Source: Gemmatimonadales bacterium
GTDB taxonomy: Bacteria; Gemmatimonadota; Gemmatimonadetes; Palauibacterales; Palauibacteraceae
DNA length: 35,116 nt
Assembly (NCBI GenBank): GCA_030600085.1
Contig: JAUVMT010000003.1
Location: forward strand, 1-35,116
Direction of reading: 5' to 3'
The position numbers were made by a program, and so were the translations under genes. Shown here piece by piece: positions 17,278-24,438 of the stretch. Under the pieces are notes generated by a model that saw only the letters and a program-made list of their open reading frames with translations, had not been told where the DNA came from and ran no database searches. Position 1 is the first letter of the stretch. The number at the start of each line of letters is the position of its first letter.

Positions 17278-18281
17278 GCCGGCCGGTTTGCGTTCTCGGA
17301 GCCGGAAGCTGGGGCACGGCGCTGTCTCACGTGCTGGCCCGAAACGGAGCCAGCACAACCAGCTGGGCTCACAGCGCGGCCGTTGCCGAGGAGATCAACG
17401 GGGACCGTCGCAACACGAAGTACCTGCCAGGGGTCGAGTTGGCGCCGTTCAGAGCTACGACCGTGATCTCCGATGCGGTGGCCGATGCGGGCGTTATCGT
17501 GTGCGTGGTCCCCTCCCACCACGTGCGAGAGGTGCTGGGTCGAGCGAAGCCCGACCTGGCAGGCGAGCTGATCCTGGTGAGTGCATCCAAGGGCATCGAG
17601 GTCGGGACCGACCTGCGGATGAGCGAGCTTTTCTCGGAGGTGCTCGGCGAGGGCACGGCAGCGGATTGCGTGGTGCTATCGGGTCCGAGCTTCGCTGAAG
17701 AGCTTGTGCGGGGACTGCCGACCGCCTGCGCCGCCGCCTCCTCTTCCGAGGCGAACCGACATGAGGTTCAGCGGCTGTTTCAGAACGATCACTTCCGCAT
17801 CTACACGCTTGCCGACGTGGTGGGAACCGAGCTGGGTGGATCGCTCAAGAACGTGATCGCGCTCGCCGCGGGGATTAGCGACGGGCTCCGGTTGGGAAAC
17901 AATGCCCGAGCGGCCTTGATCACACGCGGGCTCGCCGAGATCATCAGGCTGGCGACGCGCCTCGGCGCCGAGGAGCATACTCTGGCTGGCCTCGCCGGGA
18001 TCGGGGATCTTGTCCTGACATGCACCGGCGATCTGAGCCGCAACCGCACGCTGGGCCTGGCAATCGGGGCGGGGCGCTCACTGGACGAGGTGCTGGCGGG
18101 GATGCACAACGTGGTCGAGGGAATCCGAACCACGAGGGCGGCGGTTGAGCTCGCCGGCCGTTATGAAGTGGAGATGCCGATCGCGAGCGCTGTTTACTCG
18201 ATACTATACGAGGGTGTCGCGCCCGCTCAGGCGTTGACGAACCTGATGGCACGGGATCCGAAACCCGAACGCTGGAGCTGA
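17274..18281 (+). CDS. gpsA: NAD(P)H-dependent glycerol-3-phosphate dehydrogenase
   Basis: From GTG 17274: RPVCVLGAGSWGTALSHVLARNG; SASKGIE; LSGPSFAEE; ELGGSLKNVIALAAGISDGL; GIGDLVLTCTGDLSRNRTLG. Confidence 0.96.
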   Translation: MSRPVCVLGAGSWGTALSHVLARNGASTTSWAHSAAVAEEINGDRRNTKYLPGVELAPFRATTVISDAVADAGVIVCVVPSHHVREVLGRAKPDLAGELILVSASKGIEVGTDLRMSELFSEVLGEGTAADCVVLSGPSFAEELVRGLPTACAAASSSEANRHEVQRLFQNDHFRIYTLADVVGTELGGSLKNVIALAAGISDGLRLGNNARAALITRGLAEIIRLATRLGAEEHTLAGLAGIGDLVLTCTGDLSRNRTLGLAIGAGRSLDEVLAGMHNVVEGIRTTRAAVELAGRYEVEMPIASAVYSILYEGVAPAQALTNLMARDPKPERWS

Positions 18282-18286
18282 GCACG

Positions 18287-18640
18287 TTGAACGACCGAAT
18301 CGCAGCCAAGGAGTACTACTCGATCGGCGAGGTGTGTGGGATCACCGATCTCAAGCCGCACGTCCTGCGTTACTGGGAGAGCCAGTTCCCGGTGCTTAAG
18401 CCGACAAAGAACGCGGCCGGAAACCGCGTGTACCGGCGCCGGGAGATCAAGCTCATCCAGCTCCTTCGGCATCTCCTCTACCGCGAGAAGTACACGATCG
18501 ATGGAGCCCGTCAGAAGCTGGATCAACTGCGGAAGCAGGGCAAGTTGGCGAAAGCCTCTCGACTTGCCATGGACGCGGAGATGGTGCGTGATGTGCGCCG
18601 AGAAGTGGATTCACTGGTCGAGGTGCTCGGCTCGGTTTGA
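18287..18640 (+). CDS. MerR family transcriptional regulator
   Basis: TTG start; YYSIGEVCGITDLKPHVLRYWESQFPVLKPTKNAAGNRVYRRREIKLIQLL MerR HTH. Confidence 0.9.
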   Translation: MNDRIAAKEYYSIGEVCGITDLKPHVLRYWESQFPVLKPTKNAAGNRVYRRREIKLIQLLRHLLYREKYTIDGARQKLDQLRKQGKLAKASRLAMDAEMVRDVRREVDSLVEVLGSV

Positions 18641-19449
18641 TCTCGCACCAGACATCCCCGCCGGAAGGCGCCCGTGACGAGGACGCGCGCCCCCTGTTCC
18701 TCTGCACGAACGACGACGGGATCCATGCGTTCGGGCTTGAGCTTCTCATCCAGGCTGCAGGGAAGCTGGGCGAGGTCTTCGTGGTGGCCCCCGACCGTCA
18801 GAGAAGCGCTTCGAGTCAGTCGCTGACGCTGCGCAGCCGCATAACGAAGACAGAGGAGTCCGCCGGTCGGCTCGCGCTGAGCGGCACTCCGACCGATTGC
18901 GTCCTCATCGCCGTCGAGAAGTTGTGCGAGCAGCTATACGAGCGTCCGCCGAAGTTCGTTCTCTCCGGCGTGAATCACGGCCCCAACATGGGCGAAGACG
19001 TTCTCTACTCCGGCACCGTGGCGGCCGCGATAGAGGGCACGATCCTCGGCGTTCCGTCGATCGCCGTCTCCTTCATGGGTCAGGATGACGACCGTTTGGC
19101 CGGCTACGCCGACTTGCTGGAACGCCTCCTGCGGGGTCTCGTCACGAGAGATGACTTTCCCGAGGAGACGCTGTTGAACATCAACCTGCCCGACCTGCCG
19201 GCGAGCGAGGTTCGAGGGTCCCGCGTGACGGTTCTCGATAGTCGCCAGTACGTGGGTTCGGTCAACCGGCTCGATCCGGCCGGCCGTGACGAGTTTTGGA
19301 TCGGGGATGGCACGCCGGACTGGAAGGGGCGCGCCGATTCGGATTTCAGTGCCGTGGATGCGGGGTACGTATCGATCACGCCGCTGCACCTCGATCTCAC
19401 GAACTTTCGGCTCATCGAAAAGGTGAGGAATTGGCCGCTCGAGCTCTGA
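18637..19449 (+). CDS. surE: 5'/3'-nucleotidase SurE
   Basis: FLCTNDDGIHAFGLELL, VVAPDRQRSASSQSLTL, LSGVNHGPNMGEDVLYSGTVAAAIEG. Confidence 0.95.
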   Translation: MISHQTSPPEGARDEDARPLFLCTNDDGIHAFGLELLIQAAGKLGEVFVVAPDRQRSASSQSLTLRSRITKTEESAGRLALSGTPTDCVLIAVEKLCEQLYERPPKFVLSGVNHGPNMGEDVLYSGTVAAAIEGTILGVPSIAVSFMGQDDDRLAGYADLLERLLRGLVTRDDFPEETLLNINLPDLPASEVRGSRVTVLDSRQYVGSVNRLDPAGRDEFWIGDGTPDWKGRADSDFSAVDAGYVSITPLHLDLTNFRLIEKVRNWPLEL

Positions 19450-20081
19450 CCGGCGCCTATCAGAGGGATCGGCACCGCCTCGTCGAGCGATTGCAGGCAT
19501 CCGGCATCGAAGATCTGGCGATCCTGCACGCCTTCGCGTCGGTTCCTCGCCACCGTTTCGTGCCGGAGGCGGTCCGCCAGCGGGCCTACGACAACGCCGC
19601 CTTGCCCATCGGCTACGGACAGACGATCTCCCGGCCAGGAGTGCACGCACTGCATCTTGCGTTCTGCGAGCTCGGTGGCGACGAGCGCGTGCTCGAGATC
19701 GGTACCGGATCCGGCTTCCAGACCGCGCTGCTGTCATTGCTTGCGGGCGAAGTGTACAGCATTGAGCGGGTTCCTGAGCTGGCGGAATCCGCTCGGCAGG
19801 CGCTGCAGGAATCGGGCGTGGATGGCGTGCACCTGGCGATCGGAGATGGAAGCGCCGGCTGGCCGGAGGCCGCGCCCTTCGACGTCATCCTGATTGGGGC
19901 GGCCACTCCCGAGCCTCCCGCCCGTCTATACGGGCAGCTGGCGCCCGGCGGTCGACTCCTGGTGCCGGTCGGTGATCCCGCGCATCAGGAGCTGGTTCGG
20001 GTCCGGGCCCGGGGGGGATCTTTCGACGTGGAGACGATCGATCGCGCGCGCTTCGTGCCGCTCATCGCCGAGTGCAGCTGA
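19431..20081 (+). CDS. pcm: Protein-L-isoaspartate O-methyltransferase
   Basis: VPRHRFVPEAVRQRAYDNAALPIGYGQTISRP, VLEIGTGSGFQTALLSLLAGEVYSIER; TTG 19431 start preferred, overlapping surE by 19 nt. Confidence 0.92.
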   Translation: MAARALTGAYQRDRHRLVERLQASGIEDLAILHAFASVPRHRFVPEAVRQRAYDNAALPIGYGQTISRPGVHALHLAFCELGGDERVLEIGTGSGFQTALLSLLAGEVYSIERVPELAESARQALQESGVDGVHLAIGDGSAGWPEAAPFDVILIGAATPEPPARLYGQLAPGGRLLVPVGDPAHQELVRVRARGGSFDVETIDRARFVPLIAECS

Positions 20082-20722
20082 TGCCCGCCGTGGGTTCGAG
20101 TGCTGGGGCAGGGGAGGCGAGGGGCAAGCCTGGCCCCTTTCGTAGGCTCTATCATTGGGTGCTGGATTGGGCCCACCGTCCCGGCGGCCCCATAGCGCTG
20201 TTCGGCATTGCGGCCGCCGAGTCATTCATCTTCCCGATTCCGCCCGACGTGCTGCTGATTCCGCTTTGTCTCGGAAACCCTCGGCGGGCGCTACGGTTCG
20301 CGGCTTTGTGCACGGTGGGGTCGGTGCTCGGTGCCATGCTGGGCTACCTCATCGGCCTCGGGCTTTACGAGAGCGTCGGACGGCCGATCATGGAGTTGTA
20401 CGGGTACGCCGACGAGTATGCGGCGATCGGCCGGGCCTACCGACAGAACCTGGTCCTCGCGCTGGGTACCGCGGGCTTCACGCCGATTCCGTTCAAGGTG
20501 TTCACCATCGCGGCCGGTGGCTTCCAGGTGCCGTTTCTCCCGTTCGTGGCCGTCACGGCGGTGAGCAGGGGGATGCGCTTCTTTCTCGTGGCCGGCCTGA
20601 TTCGGGCCTTCGGCGAGCCGATTCGGGAGTTCATCGAGCGGTACTTCAATCTCCTCACGCTGGTCTTCACGGTGCTCCTGATTGGTGGCTTCGTGGTTCT
20701 CGGAGTCCTCTCCGCGCGTTGA
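20081..20722 (+). CDS. DedA/VTT (YqaA-like) integral membrane protein
   Basis: GIAAAESFIFPIPPDVLLIPL...GAMLGYLIGLGLY...GFTPIPFKVFTIAAGGFQVPFLPFVAVTAVSRGMRFFLVAGL. Confidence 0.85.
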   Translation: MPAVGSSAGAGEARGKPGPFRRLYHWVLDWAHRPGGPIALFGIAAAESFIFPIPPDVLLIPLCLGNPRRALRFAALCTVGSVLGAMLGYLIGLGLYESVGRPIMELYGYADEYAAIGRAYRQNLVLALGTAGFTPIPFKVFTIAAGGFQVPFLPFVAVTAVSRGMRFFLVAGLIRAFGEPIREFIERYFNLLTLVFTVLLIGGFVVLGVLSAR

Positions 20723-20757
20723 CGCTTCCTTCCTTCGGCCGGTAGCTTCCTGAGCCT

Positions 20758-21360
20758 ATGAACCAGAGTGAGACGGCCGGCGACCCGCCGGCAGGGGCCG
20801 AAGAGGCCGAAGCGGCGTTCACGCCCGCGCGGGCGGAGGAGGTCGCAGAACGCGTCAGGCAGCGGCTGCGCGACTATCCGGATTTCCCGCGGCCGGGAAT
20901 TCTCTTCCGGGACGTGATGCCCCTGTTCCAGGATCACGTTCTGTTCTCCGACGTGATCGATGTCCTCGCGGATCATGCCAGCGCGGTCCGCGCGGAGAAG
21001 ATCGCCGGCATAGAGGCTCGCGGCTTTCTATTCGGGGTTCCCGTCGGTCTGCGGCTAGGCGTCCCGTTCATCGCCGTGCGGAAGAAGGGCAGGCTGCCGG
21101 GTGAGACGATCGCCGCCGAATACGCGCTCGAGTACGGCAGCTCCCATCTGGAGCTCCAGGCCGATGCGATCAGGCCCGGCGAGCGTGTTCTGATCATCGA
21201 CGACCTCCTGGCGACGGGCGGAACGGCAGCGGCCACCGCTTCGCTCATCGAAGAGCTCGGCGGCACCGTGGCTGCGCTCCAGGTTCTCGTCGAGCTGGCA
21301 GCTCTCCCCGGAAGAGAAGCGATGAACTCGTACAACATATTTGCGTTACTTACCTTATAA
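20758..21360 (+). CDS. apt: Adenine phosphoribosyltransferase
   Basis: IRDYPDFPRPG-type N-term (LRDYPDFPRPGILFRDVMPLF), GIEARGFLFG, VLIIDDLLATGGTAAA. Confidence 0.95.
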   Translation: MNQSETAGDPPAGAEEAEAAFTPARAEEVAERVRQRLRDYPDFPRPGILFRDVMPLFQDHVLFSDVIDVLADHASAVRAEKIAGIEARGFLFGVPVGLRLGVPFIAVRKKGRLPGETIAAEYALEYGSSHLELQADAIRPGERVLIIDDLLATGGTAAATASLIEELGGTVAALQVLVELAALPGREAMNSYNIFALLTL

Positions 21361-21361
21361 T
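21356..21361 (+). promoter_or_regulatory. Candidate -10 element TATAAT spanning the apt stop codon
   Basis: Exact consensus -10 in a local AT-rich patch (about 21331-21390) ahead of ATG 21395; no good TTGACA-like -35 at 16-18 nt. Confidence 0.4.
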
Positions 21362-21394
21362 CAGTTATCTAACCCTGATAGAGAAGTAGGATAG

Positions 21395-22222
21395 ATGCCC
21401 GGAGCCCTAGCCAAGAAGAAGCGGAAGGACGAGCTCTCCCAGGAGGACCGATTCCTCCAGTCCATCGAAGAGGTAAGCGCGTGGATGAAGGCCCATACGC
21501 GTGCCGTCCTCATGATCTCGGTCGGCCTCGTACTCTTCGTGGGCGGCGTCCTGTATTACCGGAGCTATCGCGAGAGCCTGCGCACGCGAGCGGCGATAGA
21601 GCTGAACCAGCTTCGCGCGACGCTTACGGTCGCTGACGCCGTCCCACGATTGACCGGTTTCGTGGCGCGATTCGACGGGACCCCCGCCGCGACGGAGGGT
21701 CGCTTGCTCCTCGCCAAGATCCAGCTACAAAGCGGACAGCCCCAAGCGGCGCTCAGTATCCTCGGTCCGATCACCTCAGAACCCGTGGATGTCCCGAGTG
21801 GCTACGCCGTCAAGCTCCTTCTCGCCGAAGCGTACAAGAGCGCCGGGGAGTACGAGCGGTCCCTCGACGAGCTGGACGCGATTATCGGCGGCGCCTACGT
21901 GCCCTATCAGCGGCACCGCGCGCTGGCAGAGCGGGGAAGGCTGCTTGCGGCCCTCGGCCGCCTCGAGGAGGCTGCGGTGGCCTACCAGCGCCTCGTGGAC
22001 GACGACAGCGCCACGGATGACCTCTATCGGGTGCGTCTCGGCGAGATCCAGGCCATGATCGCATCGGGCGCGACGCCTCAGCCGACGACGTTCTCGGCGC
22101 CAGCGTCAGCTCCTCCCGAGGAGGGCGTTGGGTCTCTAATGCCGGGAGCGGATGGCGTCGATACGGTATCCACCCCCGACTCCGTGGCCACCGACTCGGC
22201 GCCGGCTGGAGGCTCCGGCTAG
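21395..22222 (+). CDS. Membrane-anchored TPR-like protein (YfgM-like architecture)
   Basis: Cytosolic N-term, TM helix AVLMISVGLVLFVGGVLYY, then helical repeats; low-complexity Ser/Ala/Pro-rich tail; SD AAGTAGGATAG. Confidence 0.75.
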   Translation: MPGALAKKKRKDELSQEDRFLQSIEEVSAWMKAHTRAVLMISVGLVLFVGGVLYYRSYRESLRTRAAIELNQLRATLTVADAVPRLTGFVARFDGTPAATEGRLLLAKIQLQSGQPQAALSILGPITSEPVDVPSGYAVKLLLAEAYKSAGEYERSLDELDAIIGGAYVPYQRHRALAERGRLLAALGRLEEAAVAYQRLVDDDSATDDLYRVRLGEIQAMIASGATPQPTTFSAPASAPPEEGVGSLMPGADGVDTVSTPDSVATDSAPAGGSG

Positions 22223-22364
22223 CGCGGGCCCAGCGATCCGGTCCGACCTGCAACGACCATCCCCGATCCCTTCGACGCCTTTTCACGCCTCTCTGCGCTC
22301 CCAGGGCCTCCGGGTCCGCCCCTAGGCCCCTAGCCCTCGGGGATCTCGGTTTCGCCGTCCTAAC

Positions 22365-22384
22365 GCCTTCTGAGGGCTTTCTTC
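22365..22384 (+). terminator. Weak candidate intrinsic terminator
   Basis: GCCTT-CTG-AGGGC (5 bp, one G-U) followed by tttcttc, downstream of the last plus-strand gene. Confidence 0.3.
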
Positions 22385-22423
22385 CTGTCTCGCGCCTGCC
22401 CTCGAGCCTTCCTTTCAAAAGCG

Positions 22424-22462
22424 GCGCCCGTTCGGTCTTGCATCCCCGTTGGCGAACGGCGC
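22424..22462. other. Long inverted repeat GCGCC(C)GTTCG ... CGAACGGCGC (10 bp stem with one bulge, ~18 nt loop)
   Basis: Direct comparison of 22424-22434 with the reverse complement of 22453-22462. Confidence 0.65.
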
Positions 22463-22477
22463 ATAATGTACATTATG
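22462..22477. promoter_or_regulatory. Perfect 16-nt AT-rich palindrome CATAATGTACATTATG (operator-like)
   Basis: Self-reverse-complementary, in the convergent intergenic gap of a GC-rich genome. Confidence 0.5.
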
Positions 22478-22616
22478 TAAACTAGCGGTAGGCGACGGTC
22501 CCCAACGGTCCGTCCCTTGATGGAAGGTCACATTCCCTTCTCCGGCCTTCTCCGATGCTTCTCACGTCACCTGAGTCGACTCGAGCTAGCTGGTAGTGCG
22601 CGTTGTGAGTTAGAGC

Positions 22617-23447
22617 TCAGAGACGGCCGACGATGCCCTTGAAACGAAGCCACCAGACGCGCCAGATCGCCTCGCGCACGATCCGGCCGGACATCTTGCT
22701 CTCCCCCTCGGCGCGCTCGACGAAGACGATCGGGATCTCGGCGATGTCGAAGCCGGCCTTCCAGGCCCGAAAGTTCATCTCGATCTGGAAGGCATAGCCG
22801 GTGGAGGCGACACGATCGAAGTCGATCGCCTTGAGGACCTCTCGCCGAAAGCACTTGAAACCGGCCGTGCTATCCGTGAGACGGAGGCCGGTGACCCACC
22901 TGGCGTACTTGTTGGCGCCATAGCTCAGCAAAAGCCTGGACATCGGCCAATTCACGACGTTGACCCCTCGGAGGTAGCGGGAGCCCACGACAACGTCGTG
23001 GGACTCGATCGCGCTCAGGAAGTCGCTCAGATAGGCGGGATCGTGCGACAGATCGGAATCCATCTCGAAAAGGACGTCGTATCCGCGCTCCAGGCCTTCG
23101 CGGAAGCCGGCGAGGTAGGCCGAGCCGAGGCCCAGCTTCCCGGAGCGGCGAAGGACGAAGATCCGGTCGCTCCGCCCCGCCATCTCCTCGGCGAGATCCC
23201 CGGTCCCGTCCGGAGAGGCGTCATCGACGACGAGCACGTCGAGTCGGTCGTCTTGCTCGAGGATTCGGGGCACGATCTTCCCGAGGCTCTCCCGCTCGTT
23301 GAACGTCGGGAGCACCACGAGCCCCCTTCCCCCTCCGCTCGCCCCCGTTCGGAGCTCGTCGGGACGTGACTCTCCGGAGCGGGGCTCGCCCGTCGAGGGC
23401 GTCATCCGCTCGTCGACCACGTCGTTCGAGGTCGCGTCTTCACGCAT
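22617..23447 (-). CDS. Polyprenol-phosphate mannosyltransferase-like GT2 (DPM1 family)
   Basis: From ATG 23447: GLVVLPTFNERESLGKIVPRIL, VLVVDDASPDGTGDLAEEM, FEMDSDLSHDPAYL, DSTAGFKCFRREVL. Confidence 0.92.
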   Translation of the reverse strand: MREDATSNDVVDERMTPSTGEPRSGESRPDELRTGASGGGRGLVVLPTFNERESLGKIVPRILEQDDRLDVLVVDDASPDGTGDLAEEMAGRSDRIFVLRRSGKLGLGSAYLAGFREGLERGYDVLFEMDSDLSHDPAYLSDFLSAIESHDVVVGSRYLRGVNVVNWPMSRLLLSYGANKYARWVTGLRLTDSTAGFKCFRREVLKAIDFDRVASTGYAFQIEMNFRAWKAGFDIAEIPIVFVERAEGESKMSGRIVREAIWRVWWLRFKGIVGRL

Positions 23448-24417
23448 CGTCCGGCGTCTTTCCTTTACCGAGGCCGCCGCGCAGGAGCACGGCGATGCCG
23501 AACGCCGCCAGCTCGGAGACGATCGTCCAGAGGCGCGCGAGCACGGCGATCCCCATCGCGGCTGCCGCCGGAAGCGGCGTTGCAATCGTGAGCAGCAGCG
23601 TCATCGCACCCTCCCGAACGATGAGGCCGCCTGGCGTCACGATGGCGAGGTAGCCCGCCACGTAGCTGGCCGCGAAGACCCCGGTGAGCGTCCGGATGTC
23701 ACCCACCGGCGCCTCCGACACCCCCGCGATCAGGAACCAGAGGCCCGCCCCGTAAACCCACCAGGCCAGCAGGAGTGCCACCCCGAGCGTCCAGGAGTAG
23801 GCACCGCCGGTCGGGCGCTCGCGCTCGATCACGGAGGAGACCGCGGGGCCGTCCTCTCGCAGCAGCTTGGCGAGTGCAGCGGTGGCTCGACGAAGGACCG
23901 TCGGGTGAAGGGTCAGGGCGAGCCCGACGGCGAGGCCGATCGGCAGCAGGATAGAGCCTCCGAAGGCGTCTCCGATCCGATTCCCGAGCGTCAGGAGAGC
24001 GGCGGCGATCCCGCTCACCAGCACCACGATCTGGAAGACGAGCGCCGACACGAGCGCCACGGAGCCAGATCGGCCCGTGCTCCGCATGAACGCCGCCAGC
24101 CCCGCCAGCTGCCAGACCTTCCCGGGGATGTAACGTCCCAGGTTGCTGCCGACCCAGGCCGCCACTCCCTCCGGATACCGGACGTCCTCGCCCAATCGGC
24201 GAGCGAGCCAGGTCCACAGGGCCGCCATGCCGAGAAGGTTCACCGTACCAAGCCCGAGGGCGGCGAGAAGCCATCCCGGCCGGGCGCTCCAGGTGCCGCT
24301 CGTCGATCCCCCAAGCTCGGCGAAGGCGCTCCACTGGCCCTGGAGGACGAGCAGGATGAACACAAGCGCCGCGAGCAGGAAGGCGGCGAGCGCGAACCGT
24401 TTCCACCGATCGGTCAA
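23440..24417 (-). CDS. UPF0104 / lysylphosphatidylglycerol synthase TM-domain-like membrane protein
   Basis: Multi-TM; VAAWVGSNLGRYIPGKVWQLAGLAAFM and VTPGGLIVREGAMTLLL motifs. Confidence 0.82.
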   Translation of the reverse strand: MTDRWKRFALAAFLLAALVFILLVLQGQWSAFAELGGSTSGTWSARPGWLLAALGLGTVNLLGMAALWTWLARRLGEDVRYPEGVAAWVGSNLGRYIPGKVWQLAGLAAFMRSTGRSGSVALVSALVFQIVVLVSGIAAALLTLGNRIGDAFGGSILLPIGLAVGLALTLHPTVLRRATAALAKLLREDGPAVSSVIERERPTGGAYSWTLGVALLLAWWVYGAGLWFLIAGVSEAPVGDIRTLTGVFAASYVAGYLAIVTPGGLIVREGAMTLLLTIATPLPAAAAMGIAVLARLWTIVSELAAFGIAVLLRGGLGKGKTPDDA

Positions 24418-24438
24418 GGGGACCCCGTGACCCTCTTA

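Noticed and set aside
22571-22591. Run of SalI, XhoI and NheI sites (GTCGACTCGAGCTAGC) resembling a polylinker
   Set aside because: No vector sequence nearby and flanking DNA looks native; overlapping palindromic 6-mers can arise by chance. Raw-read check would settle it.
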